From assembly GCA_029207755.1 (NCBI GenBank), contig JARCOQ010000005.1:44789621-44853620 (forward strand): a stretch of DNA of 64,000 bases, read 5' to 3'. Both the position numbers and the translations under genes were made by a program. This DNA is from Chamaea fasciata. Its lineage: Eukaryota; Chordata; Aves; Passeriformes; Sylviidae. The notes below the pieces were generated by a model. The model made no database searches and was not told the origin of the DNA. It worked only from the letters and a program-made list of their open reading frames with translations. This document shows, one piece after another, positions 42,001 to 54,488 of this stretch; position 1 is the first letter of the stretch, and each line of letters starts with the position of its first letter.

Positions 42001-44026
42001 TGATGCAACTTCCCATAAAATATCACTGTATACTAATATAATATACAATTCTTAAAATACTCTAACAGTACTGTATACAGCAAAATACTCTGTGTGTGCA
42101 TTTTGTTGGCAGTTTTGTCCTTCTGGAGGAATTAATCATTTTTTCCTGGACCAAACCACTGTGCTTCTGACATGTACTGTCCCACTGAGCTGTTTATCTG
42201 CCAAAGTGAAATCCTGGATAGATACATGGAATCTCCCTGTTCTGCCTGAACAAGACTTGTGCTGATTGAGAGGGTTTGTCTAGAGAAACACAGCTGGATG
42301 GCACCCAAAGAGGTACGGCCAGCTTGTATCATCTTCCCTAAAGACTACTACAAATTTCTTCTGCCCTGTCCTTATTTTCCAGTTTTTCACAAATGAACCA
42401 AAAGTCTTGAAGCAAAATCCATTCCTTGTCTTGTTCCTCTGTCATTGAAGTCCAATTCCTACAAAAATTACCCCTGCTACTCTATGATCAATGTTTAAGG
42501 GTGAAAAAACCCAGAACATAAATTACTTTTTTCCTCCGATCTTTGTCCAGTGGTGTCTTCTTTCAGCAGCTCCTTGTATTGGGAAAGACTTTTTTTTCCT
42601 TCATCCTGTCACTTGTCCAAGAATCCAACAGCCCGTCCCCTAGTGCTGCCCCACCTCTCTGATGTAGAACCTCATACATTGGTTTTACTCTTCGTCAGTC
42701 CATTAGCCAGTTCCCTCCAAACATCTTGCTCAGTGGTGTTGACTCCACTGAAAGTAAAAGAACTCTTACAAAAGTGACATCTGAGCTTTGGGCTGATGGC
42801 TTTTTACTGAAAGTTCTGGTGTCCAGAAAACTGATAGTACAGAGCATTCCATGAGAGCAGTCCAAGGGGTGCCCTGGAGCACACCTAATATCACCAGGCT
42901 CCAGTTTCACACATGTGGATGCAAAGATTTTTTTTTTCCCTTTGATGTTTGCTGAATAATTCTGTCAGATGCAAAATTGAAAACACATTGAAGAGTGCAA
43001 CCTGCTCTTTAAAGGCAGCATGTTTGAAATGCCTGTAGCCAGCCTCATTTCTGCAGGTTTGGATGCAAAATGTTGCTATGGGAACAAAGCCATCTCTCCA
43101 CCCAATCAGCTGAAGCAAGAGGTGGAGTTTTTTTTAAACAACATGATTGTCTTTATCTGCCCTTCACCTAATCAGTCAACACAAGAATGAGAACAATTAT
43201 TTTCACAGCCAAACCATTGAAAATGTGACTCACTGCCAAAATGCCCTGTGAGCTTCTTAGGTCTGGGAGATTGACATCTTATTGTAGAACATGAACAGGC
43301 AATAAGACAAACTGACAAATCAATCTCATTTGACAGTGCAACCAAGGAAAGAAATGGGTGTGAAACTGTTCAAATCTAACTAAACCTTGCTTTGGGAGGG
43401 AAAGCTTGAAGAAATCTTCAAAGGACTCGAAAGAGGAATAGTGCTAACAGAGGAAAAGCCTTTAAATGATAGTGTGATTGCTTCCTTTACCCTGCACATG
43501 TTGAGGCTTGGTTTGTGTGGTGATTTTCTCTTCTGTAAGCTGGTCCTGCCCATCCCACCACAGGAGTGTGCAGGCTGTTCTCACACAAGCCACAGCCCGG
43601 TAGCCTGCAAAAGCCACTGTCAGCATTGACTTTCCCCAGTGACCAATGGGGCAAGGCTTGGGTCTGCTCTGTTAAGTCCTTCACAGTGGACTCTAACATT
43701 ATTCTCTTCATTAATGTTTTAATTCAGTCAAGGTGAGCCAGAGACCTCTATCCATGGAAAATTAAAAGTAATATAACCTAGCTTGATCCTCTCTTGTCTG
43801 GAATGGTGTATTAGTCCTGTGGCTCTGCTAAGGTTTAGCAACGCGTTTAACTACAGTGATCATTTAAGTCCTGCCTCTGGTCACTCTGTAAGCAGAAAAG
43901 ATATTTCCAAAAAAAACCACCAGCAACTGAAACAGATCAGTAATTTTGGGGTAGTTTTCAGACTAATTCAAACTCTGTTTGTTGACAGTGATTTTTTTAA
44001 ACTTTTATATGAGGGGAAAGTACTAA

Positions 44027-44079
<53 letters not shown>

Positions 44080-45051
44080 TTTTAAAATCTGACTAGCCAT
44101 TTCATGAATGGGAATAAAGTCAGTCTTCATTAATGAGTGATTGAACTGTCAATCTTCACTCCTTCTTAGTTATTAAAATGGATAAAAGCATACCCTTATC
44201 AACCTTGGATTCTGTACACATGTCACATGCTGTCTCTCTACTCCAGGAGCTGTCAATTTAAAGCTATGAGACAGCTCATGGAAGAAAGGAAGTAGCTGTC
44301 TGCTCACAAGGCCCATAATAAAAATAAAACAACACTATATGCAGAAATACAAAATAAAATGTGACCATCAACCTAGTTACTTTCTTCATACTAAATGTAA
44401 GAAAATGATCTGTCCTTTGTCATTAAAAATCTGGGAGGTACATGATGTTTTTCCTGCCTGTATGAACACTTCCACCTGTATTTACTCAAGGAATTTGACT
44501 GTAACTGTAAAAATTTGGTGTTACTCATTGTTCACAAAGCAAAAGAATTGGCTCATCCTTGCTAAACAGTGTGTTACCACAATTGTAGTATAACTGTTAG
44601 CTTGGTGTGATTTTTAGCTGTTGTATTCAGGATCATTGAAAAGCACTTCATGTTTTCACTTTTCAGACAGCTATTCAGTTACTTTTGCTGCTACTACTGA
44701 TTTACCTAATAATTTTTCATACACAAAGCCAAATCCTGCTGTTATTTAGTAAGACTTGTGTTCTCATTGAAGGCAATCCAAATTCATAATACCTAGATAT
44801 TATGCTGATAGCATTGGCTGAGACAAATACAAAGCTTCTCATGCTGGGGGTGAATTCAGGATCTTTTTAGATCCCAGAGTATTTCAAGTCAAAATAAAAT
44901 TGCCATATTTAAAACAGAAACTTAATAGATTGTGTGTTTGCTGTGCCTGCAGAGGAGGGATATACTACAATATATCCCTTTCAGCCTCTATTGAGAATGG
45001 GAAATTCTAAGAGCTCCGTTTGAGATGCCTCATGCCTTCCTCAGTTATCTC
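39081..45051. other. Intergenic DNA upstream of the CpG-island promoter
   Basis: No exon, RNA gene or transposon recognised. The main discrete feature is the AAT microsatellite at 44029-44079. Sequence just right of the CpG island loses CpG density within about 200 bp. Distal promoter or enhancer elements could lie here but none can be named from sequence. Confidence 0.5.
44029..44079. repeat. (AAT)n trinucleotide microsatellite
   Basis: About 17 uninterrupted AAT units. Perfect repetition at this length suggests it is polymorphic. It creates an apparent poly-isoleucine tail in an open frame, which is an artefact. Confidence 0.95.
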
Positions 45052-45580
45052 TGCTGCTTTTGGCTGGAATAGAGTTAATTTTTTCAGTGCTGATAACACA
45101 GAGATGTTGTAGCTATTGTTGATCAATGATCACACGGCATCAAGGCATTTTCTGCTCCTCACCCCACCCCACCAGAGAGAGGCTAGGGGTGCACAAGGAG
45201 CTGGGAGGAAACACAGCTGGGGCAGCTGACCCCAGCTGAACACAGGGATTTTCCACACCATATGGCATCATGCTCAGTGTATCCGTCTGGGGAAAGAAGG
45301 AGGAAGCAGGGGACATTCAGAGCAATGGCATTCATCTTCCAAGTCGCTGTTATGTGTGATGGAGCTCTGCTCTCTTGTAAGGCTGAACACCTGCCAGCCC
45401 ATGGGAAGCAGTGAATTAATTCCTTTTTTGCTTTGCTCATGTGAGGTTTTTGCTTTCCCTATTAAACTTTCAAGCTGTTACCTTCTGATTCTCCCCCTGA
45501 TCTCACCAGAGGTGAGCAAACGAGCGAGCGAGCGAGTGGCTGAGCAGGGCTCAGTTGCTGGCTGGGGTTAAACCACATCA
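45052..45580 (+). mobile_element. Solo LTR of an avian endogenous retrovirus (copy A, internally deleted)
   Basis: The sequence matches an avian ERV LTR from its 5' edge ('tgctgcttttggctggaata' followed by 'gagttaatttt') to its 3' edge ('ggctggggttaaaccac'). Between these lie 'gataacacagagatgtt', 'tctgctcctcaccccacccc', 'gctgaacacctgccagccca', 'catgggaagcagtgaatt' and a GAGC run at 45520-45535. Compared with the copy at 62357-62930, about 40-50 bp are missing shortly after the 5' edge. The TATA position reads 'tgtatccgt' (45278-45286), so the promoter is probably lost. No retroviral internal genes adjoin it on either side, hence a solo LTR formed by LTR-LTR recombination. No clear target-site duplication was seen; the exact edges and family name are uncertain. 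Confidence 0.88.
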
Positions 45581-46238
45581 TCATTAAACAAATCATACAT
45601 TTAGAAGCATATGTTTGTGTTCACCCACCTATGAACTCAGAGCAAACGGCCAGCAGCAGCAGGGAAAGCAGAGGAGTCCCAGCAGCGCCAGCTGGGCTGA
45701 CTTGGCTAATGAAGTGTGCGTAAACAGCAAACATCCATCATCATAAATTATCCTCAAAGTCCCCTTTCACATCCTGTCATCTCCTCGAATCTAATGCTTC
45801 TTAGACAACCTGTGACATCCGTGGCCTGAATCCTGCAAATGACTAGACTGAGTAGGAAATGTGCTCTGTAAACAGGCTGTTCATTATAGCTATTTTACCT
45901 ACTGCCAGATGGATTGATTTGAAATGGTTTATTGCTTACTCACTCTTTTGCGTATTCGGATTAGAGGAGTTAACAAATTGCCTAGTAGTCAGGAATCAAG
46001 TGCTCCAGGCCAGCAAAGATTATGAAATTGCCTTTTCTGCCTCCATAGGCTGTTGCAAGGGAGCTGAAAATTTTACATGGGGGTATTTTTATCTGAACAG
46101 AGTTTGGCTTTGTTAAACAAGCTGCACATTGCAAATAAAACCTGTACTTCAAGACTATTAGTAGGAAAAACGAAAATGAAAAGATTGTAGCTTATTAATT
46201 GGCCATGGTGTTGTTATTTTAATATATTTTAACCAACA

Positions 46239-46266
46239 GAGAGAGAGAGAGAACTAGATAGATAGA
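46239..46266. repeat. (GA)n and (GATA)n short tandem repeats
   Basis: Seven GA units followed, after a short spacer, by about three GATA units. Simple sequence. Confidence 0.85.
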
Positions 46267-47653
46267 CCTTAGTAAAAGAACTCAACTGGGACATACTAAA
46301 GTTGACATTGGAAAGATTTTTTTTTTCCCCAGAAAAGACAATAGTAGCAAACATGTATTCATTCAATATCACTAGTTCAACATCATCCAGTACTCATGAG
46401 AACAAACTTATTTCAATGATGGCATTAGTACCACTATCCAGCACTTATTAGTAAAGCAAATACAGACCAAGATAACCAGATAAGTGTGTATTTTGAAGCA
46501 CATGAGTAAGCTTAAGGAGCAAAAACCTTTTGAAAGGAATAAAATACCACAGACAGGTAGAGGACAGCAGAGTTAATGGAAATACATTACCCTGTGGCTA
46601 AAGAAACAAGCTAAGCCAGACCTTATGCTCCCCTCCAACATTTTCATGGAATGATGGTAGGTAGCTACCCTGCTACTTACAAGATTAGCTGCATGTAACA
46701 TCACTGAACTCAGCACACTGAGCTGCATTTGTAGCAATTTCAGTAACTGTTATTCTGGTTCAAGTCTGTAAATTTTCTAAAAGATACAAAAATATGTTTG
46801 CATTTGAGTTTACCTGCTCCATAGATATAGTTATTCTCTCCCCAGCTGCTGCAAAAATAAGCTCAGCTTTTCCCAGAGTTGGACAGATACAGAGCTGGTG
46901 CATCCAGGAAATATTTTCCATCTCTTAACTGCAGTGACATTTGAGAATGCCTGCCCTCCAGAAGGCTGCCTGGGCTGTAGATCTTTTATCAAACTGGGGT
47001 TTGCCTTCACTTTTGCATTCTCTCTGAGCTTACAGAATTTTTTATTTTATTTAAATAAACAGATACTAGTCCTGACTCAGGACAGCTTTAAATAATATCC
47101 TTAATAACTTTCTTGAGGTGCTTTAAATTTACTGTGTGTTGAAATGCTTTCTTGTACTGACTCCATACAGGGCGAGACTGTTCTGAAATGACTTTTGGTC
47201 TTTCCCAGCATTGCTTTACCTGCCTCTGTAGAAGAAATTCAATTTGGAAGCGTCATTCACTGTATTCTTTCCCAATCCACTAGCAGTATCTTCTCCGTGT
47301 GAAACGTATTTTGAGGAGCAGATCCTCTCTCATTACAGCTTACCATACAGGGCACAGCTCTCAACAGCCCAACAGTAAATCCACACCAAACTGTAAATAG
47401 GACATAACATGGGGCATTGAAAGCACCACGGTTCACTTCAAAATCGTAATAATGACCTACTTTTTTATAGCAGCAAGGATTTGAGAACATGGCAATTCAG
47501 AACAAATATTGCAATTCAGAGAAATATTCCTCTGCCTTTCCCAGCTGGTACCTTCTGGTGGGTATTCACACATGAGATGCTTATTGTCTAGCTCAACTCT
47601 TGGAAAGTTGTTTACCTCTACCTTGCCTATAGGCAGGCTCCTTCCATGAGAAA

Positions 47654-47671
47654 TTAAGTAAATTTACTTAA
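47654..47671. repeat. Perfect 18-bp AT-rich palindrome
   Basis: The sequence 'ttaagtaaatttacttaa' equals its own reverse complement. It contains AGTAAA/TTTACT half-sites. It might be a dimeric factor site or chance in AT-rich DNA. Confidence 0.9.
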
Positions 47672-50600
47672 AATAAGTAGAGGAATATCCACTCCACTCA
47701 ATACTCCTCCCCCACCCAATAATTGAAGCTGGTTCCCTTCTTATAGAACAAAGACTATTTTAAACACCAGGAGCAATAAGGCATAAATTTGGCCAAAAAG
47801 GTGTAACTTTTTCCAGAGCCATTTGGAAAACAAGACAGGCCCTTTAATTACCAAGTAGAAATAAAGCTGTCAGGCATTTACTGACAGTTTTTCAAAATGA
47901 TCTTTAGCACACAGCACAGAGAAAATGTATACGGGCTGTGCAGAGCAAAAGGGAACGCCATGGATGGCTGCATTGAATTACCCGAGTAGTGTAATGTTTA
48001 CTGCTTCATAAAACCCATCATATGGAAATCAATTCCCATCACAGAGGTTGTTGTTATATATTTTGGCTGTTGGATTGTAAATCGAATAGTGGAAGCTTAA
48101 GTTCAACATATAATGTGTCTTAATATAGGATTTTTTGTTATTGTTTTTAGCACTTACTCTTACACAACTATGACTTCTTGTTTTGAACAAATGCAAAATA
48201 TAAATAGTCTGTGGCAGCATGTAATAAACTGATTCAGCTCTTGTAGTCTGGCAGGAGAAGGGCAGAGAAAGGCCATGTGCCTATTGCAGTGGCATTCTGT
48301 CAGGCCTTAGAAGGCCATTACTTTCTGTTTAGAAAAAGTAGGTGGGATCTTGGCCAGCATGAAGAACTCATAATGATGAGGCAACCTCTTCCCTCATGGT
48401 TTGGTTTATTATTTTCAAAAGGTTAGCTGTTAAATGTAGGTAAATACAAACACTGCTGCAGAAGAACTGGAACTAGGGAAACCCACATGGCCACATGCAC
48501 CCACCAAAATAGCTCCGGCTTTTACTCCCATGAACTGCTCACATGTTCTGTCTCCTCTGCACACCTGGAATTCCCCCCTGCTCCCTGCAGCCCTGCTGGC
48601 TCACACCCCATGCCGACTGACCAGTTGGGACACCTAACATCACAGGAAAGGTCACAGAAAGCGGAATCTAATGAGATACCTGACTTTGATTTTATTTTAA
48701 TTCTGATTTCCCATTTTTCTGTATGATTTTAAATTGATGGGGATCAGTGTGACATACAGTATCACTGATGATCAGGGAATGCAGTCCCAGCACTACTCTT
48801 GAGTCTGTAGAAATGGAGAAACCTGAGAACAGCATGAGACTAAGAGCAGAGTAGGAGTTTCCATCTTTCCTTAACAGTCCCCTGACTATACCTACCCCAA
48901 TAAAAAGCACTTGCATATGAGTCATCAATCATTTTAAAGCCTGTACTTGCTTGTGAGCTGGTTATGAGCTGAAATGATTAACAGTCGTCAGAGAGGGCTG
49001 GAGAACAATTGCTGCTCCATGGCCTGTTCTTCCCCATAGAAGTCACCAGCCTTATTGAACCTCTAAGAGAATAGATTCTCTAGTTCACAGGTTCCTCTGA
49101 GAGGAAAGATGACGTGTGCATGCACTTATCCTTCTCACCATTGCCTCTAAAGGTCAGGCAGCTCCTGCTCAGGAGGTTTGCATGCCAGCTGTGAGGCTAG
49201 TCAGTACAGAAGTACATAGAGAGCCAAACATCTTGGGAGAGTGGCTGGTTCAGAACTGAGTAGTAAAAGTGCTAATAATACAGAACGGCTTATTATTTTT
49301 ATTTGAAAAAAAAAAAAAAGGTATTCCTATTATTCATATAAATTAGAGAGAATTTGTTCTTTGATCATCCAGAATTGAGGAAAATGTGTAGTATGAACAT
49401 GTAGGATAACCTGCATGTTTAGATGCCCAGGAACCTCAGGAGTAATAGAATAGTTGGCTGAGGATTCTTTTTCACTGACCTTGAATTTGAAGGCACTGGG
49501 AGAATTCCAGGAGACTGAAAGAATATTTATTCTGTGCTAGTATATAAAGTGTTGAAGTGACTTGACTAAGATAAACATCCCCTAGCAGTGACAGGGAGTG
49601 TAGAAAAAACACAGTGGTAGAGACAACAAAGACCGACAACAATCCAAGAATGAGCAATAGGCACAGAATGTCAATTGTGGTGATTTTTCTGAGGCTTGCC
49701 AAAGAAATTGTATTTCATAATTTCGGATTACAGGTTTGTACAGGTACCTGTGGAGATGTAACACACCTAGGTGATTGCAAGGGGGTTAATTCTGTACTGT
49801 GTAAAACCTAATGAAAAGTTAGCAATATACCATGTCAGAAAAGCCATTGCTAAGTGGTTTAGAAACAACAGTTCCCATGAGCATAGTTTTTTTTTTTTGC
49901 TCTTCTCTCTGTATTTCAAGTATATGCTCCATGTTGTCTTCCCTCTCAGTGTTTGCTAACATATAATTCTGGAGCTCTTAGCTAGAGGGAAGTGTCTGAG
50001 AGTGGAGCTGGTGCTGCAACCAGCGGGATTTGGGTGCGATGGGAATGTCAGGGTACAAGGTAGGTCTGGAGCCCATGGTGAGCAGTACTCTGCACAGGAA
50101 CTAGAGGAGTCCAGGGCTGCTGCCAGGTGCCAGACCACAGCCAAGCTTCTTGGATGGACCGGTTCACCCACTACCTTCCGAGCAACCTGAGTTCCCTGTG
50201 CAATCCTGCAGCAAACAAGCAAAAATGTCTAGTATGTCCTTGAGTACTTGCCGGAGGCTTGAGGGGAATAAAGCAAGCATGAGGAAAAGGATGAATTTTA
50301 CACTTTTTATACAGGATTGGTATGATAGGTAGTCCTCATTCTGAAAAGACTGATGAAAAATAGAGAGGGTAGAGAACCACAAAAAAAATGACAAGGGCAA
50401 AGTGCTTTTCATAGAGAGATGGAGGGTTCCATCTGTTTAGCCTGTCAACAAGAAAAGTGAGAAGTTACTTGCATACAGTGTGTGAGTGCTTCCCTAGGCA
50501 GAAAATACTGGGCAGTCATCACTTCTCACAGCTTGCAAAGACAACAGCAGGACCCAGTGGCTGAAAGCTGGAGCCAGCCAAATTCAATTAGAAATTAGGC

Positions 50601-53592
50601 CCAGCTTTGTAAAGATGCCTGCTTAGTAAACACATGAACAAGGAGAGACTGTTCCACAGAGCAAGACAGGGTGCTTTGTGAGAGACAGGCTTGAGCCAAA
50701 TGAGACATTTCACTCAACTTAGAATAAAATAAATGCAATTTAGTGATTTCTAAGAGGAGGGATTAAATTGTAAAACAACAACTTAAAAAAAACCCAAATC
50801 AACATCTTAGGTCTACTTTGCTCAATTCATGGACATCTGTCAGAGTAGAAGAACAAGGGGAGACATTTCCAGTCTCTTTTCCTAACAAAAGAATCACAGA
50901 TAGCTGAGAGGGAAATGGCCCAGAATGATGTGCTAGGAGGACAAAATGGAAATCTTGCATCTCTTGCTCCTTCATACTGGTAAGTAATCATGGAACCTTC
51001 CTGTTAGGATGTCTGGGGGAAGAAAATGAAAGACCATCTTTAATTATATTGGCCATTGTATTGATGCATTTGCATTAAGCACTCGGGTCCATTGGTGATG
51101 AGCACAGCATCATTAACATCCAGAAGGGGCAGCCTTGCAGGATTAGATGAAAGGGCGGAGGCAGAAGGCTACTGGTGTGAGAAGGGATAGCAGATCCTGG
51201 TGCAGGAAGTCAGGGGTGGCACAAAACCACTTGTCTGTGGCTGTGGGGAGATGGACAGGAGGCAGCCTGCAGAGCTGCAGTGGCAGCCCCTGGAATGAGG
51301 CAACACAGGATGGAAGGTGGCCCAAAGTGTGCAGGAAATTGAAGGGAAGCGGGAAGGATGTGCAGATGCACCTCTGAGTAATAACACAAGCTCATTGACT
51401 GTTCAAGAGAAGCAAAACTATTACCTGCACAGAGCTTCCCCTGCTTTGCCCTCAACTAGAAAATCTGTTTACACTACTGGCCTCCCACTGCCTGCTACAG
51501 TCGTCGCTGTAAAAGCAGTATGTCCTGGACTGAAAAGTTTGCTCCTGGATCTCACCAGCTACTGCTACAGTGCTCTCAGCACCATGAGGCCTCCCAGCAA
51601 AAACTGAACAATCCAGCGCAGCGAGTGAAAAGCTTTTCAGTGCTCTTAGAAGCTTCACTAAAAAGCAGAGACGAAACATTTATGCAACCCATGGGCTTGG
51701 GCTTTCTTGACCTACTGTGGCATGGCTTTTGGAGATTAAAATAAGAGAAGGGAATTTCAGGCAATGCTGGAGGTGAGAATGGCTCTCCTGTAGACTTAAG
51801 ATATATAAAAGCTAAATAGCTACCAAAAGGCAATTACAGCCTTAAGCAAACTCATGTGATAAGCACAAATATTCCTGTATAAAATGTCTATATAAATGAA
51901 CATGTGTTTTTTAACCCTATTTAGGAGGTTACTGTCTTCCTTAGAAGAGTTTATTTTAATTGATAATTCTCATTTAAATGTTATTTTAACTGAGGCAGAG
52001 GGGATGGACAGAAAGGGGAGGACAAAAAGGAGGACAAGACAGTCCTACAGATTCACTCAGGGCTCCTTGTTAACACCGAGAAGCTCAGAAATTATCTGCC
52101 TGCTGATATCTTCTTCTCTGAAAGGCCTGTATGAGTTACAATACACAAGTGCTAGTCTACAGCAGCTTTTAAACACTTGATGTTAGGCAGCTTACCGTGG
52201 GTGATAGAAGTGGTTTGTTTCCTTAATATCTTTCTGTAACAAGATGCTATTTTGTTAATTGCAGAGCATGAAGGTAATTATACTGTGGAATCATGGGTTG
52301 TGACATGTGGGTGTTCATTTTGCCCAGCGTGGAGTTAGACAAATGGATGGTCAATCACGGCTTGCATTTCCCTGTTGCTGAGTACCAGCAATTACAATCC
52401 TGATTAATAGGAGCTACAAGTACAGATAAGAACCCACTTGGGCTTTAAAAGAAACAAAGTTTACTAAGTGTAGTTACACAAGTCCTACAACACAGATTAA
52501 TTGCTGCTCACTGCTTTTCTTTTGCAGATACATCACTGCCCTCACAGGCTGGGTTTAGAACATCCAGTCAGTGCTTCGACATGATGGACAGATTCACTGT
52601 TTTTGATGTTTGCTTTTTGAAAAACAGTTTGTGCCTTTCTTCAGCTGCCAGAAGCAAGCCTGCAGCCACAGCACGCGTGAGTAGGTGGCAAGGTTACTGG
52701 CAGCTCCCTGTAGCTCTGAGGTGGCTGTTACGGGGGTGAGTTACACAGCAGTTACTTGCTGTCCTTTCTTTTGTAACCTGCAGCGGTGAGTGGCAAGCAG
52801 CAGAGAGGACTGTGCTTTGGAGAAGCTTTCCAGCTCTGGGGAGGAAGGCTGTTATTAGCACAGAGTTGATAGATGTTCTAACAATTGTTTATATCCAAGT
52901 GAGGGGTTGGCACCTTCCCAGGATGACAGATTTGTTGGGGATGAAGGGTAAACAGAGCCAGGTATCCACTTTCCAACTCTGTGCTTTGTTGGGGAGTGGT
53001 TGCTGTGGATTTGTGTGAGCCACAGCAGGGACAGTGCATGCAGATCCAGCTCCAATGGGTAATACAATTCCCCAGTCACCGGGCAAAGCTGCACGTTAGA
53101 TTTGGGATTAATCTCTGTGCCTCTGTTTTGTCATTACAGATGTAAACAACCACAGGGAACTGCAGAAGAGCAGAGCAGACAGCCTTGGTGCCGAGCAGGG
53201 GCCAGTGCTGCTGTGTCCTGAGCAGCCCCTTCCCGGGGCAGGCACACCACTGCCTGCCCCCAGCCCAGGGCACCCACACATGCACCTGCCTATGACTGAC
53301 TGCAGATTTTGCAACCCAGTTTGATGAATGCAAACAAAAATATCCATGATCAATTTAATTCTTCATTCAGCTCTGATCATTGGTCACAGCAAGTGATAGT
53401 TGGGTGCTGAATTAATTTTTGCCCTCTCAGGTTCTGTACTTTAAAATATGTCAAATATGTTGCTATTTGCTGCAGTTTGAAGTGATCCTGGAAATATCAG
53501 CGTCTGTTCCTGCTTTTCAAATCCTAAACTTCAATGGCTAATTCAAGCTTTAAAAACTCAAAGACTAACAGATGTGTAAGGAATTTTTTTGA

Positions 53593-53654
53593 AGAAAAAA
53601 ATCAATCAGAAAAAAATCAATCAGAAATTATTTGAAGTCTATCATTTGAAGTCT
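53593..53654. repeat. Short local tandem duplications
   Basis: A 15-bp unit ('agaaaaaaatcaatc') occurs twice in tandem at 53593-53622. It is followed by two copies of 'atttgaagtct' spaced by three bases (about 53630-53654). These look like recent replication-slippage duplications. Confidence 0.85.
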
Positions 53655-53893
53655 ACTGGAAGGAATTTCAAGTTGATAAAACACAAATTAACTTTTGCTG
53701 TCAGTATTTACAGCAACAACACTCCTGGACAGAGAGACCCAAACTGAAAAATCTTATTTATAAAAATGAAACCAGATTCCACTGGAGAGGAATGCAAACG
53801 AAGTAGCAGGAGTTAAAGAAAGCCGGGTAGATTTTGGTGGTAGATAGCCACCATGACTTCCAGGTGCTGGGCAGAGCACTTGGTACCACCAGC

Positions 53894-53932
53894 ATCTTGC
53901 CCTATCCATGGGCAAGATCTTGCCCTATCCAT
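53894..53932. repeat. 16-bp direct repeat with an embedded inverted repeat
   Basis: The unit 'atcttgccctatccat' is present at 53894-53909 and 53917-53932. Between them 'gggcaag' pairs with the 'cttgccc' of the first copy (and of the second), so the locus can form a 7-bp stem. The pattern is consistent with template switching during replication. Confidence 0.85.
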
Positions 53933-54451
53933 AACAGAAGAAAGGTAGTGCAAATCCTGTGTTGGCCTCTGTTTCTATTTCCAGACTAGCTCTTCTGCTT
54001 TGGATTCACATTATTAATGGACTTTCTGGGGCACAGACATCCAGAAACTAAGCTTTGCTATACCCAGAAGGCTAAGAGCACTGCCGAGAGTCGGCATCTG
54101 ATGTAGACTCATCTGAGTCTAAATCATCTGAGTGCTGAGGCTCAGTTTGAGATTCAGAGGTGATGTCCCCTGTCAAAGGCAGAGACGTCTCTTTCTCAGG
54201 GTGGCTTTGTGCTGAGTGGACCAAGCCACTTCTAGGCTGGGTCCCAGAGAGATGTGAAGGTCAGACTGAAGATGTTCAAGGTCAAGTGAAGATATACCAA
54301 ATAACAGAAATGTCCTTCCTGTGCCAACAGTGATCTTGCTGCTGTGTTGCAGGCTAGTGAGCTGTATCCGAGGCTCATGCATTTATCTTTTTTTCTCTGG
54401 AAAGTAAAGCAGATCCATGGATTCCTCAACATCCAAGGTAAATAAATCCTC

Positions 54452-54488
54452 TTTTTTTTTTTTCTTTTTTTTTTTTTCTTTTTTTTTT
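54452..54488. repeat. T-rich homopolymeric tract
   Basis: Runs of T broken by two C. No polyadenylation signal was seen at the expected place on the minus strand, so it is not called a retroposon tail. Confidence 0.88.

Noticed and set aside
43783..44085. A 100-codon open frame ending in a run of isoleucines
   Set aside because: The run is the AAT microsatellite; the rest has no protein character.
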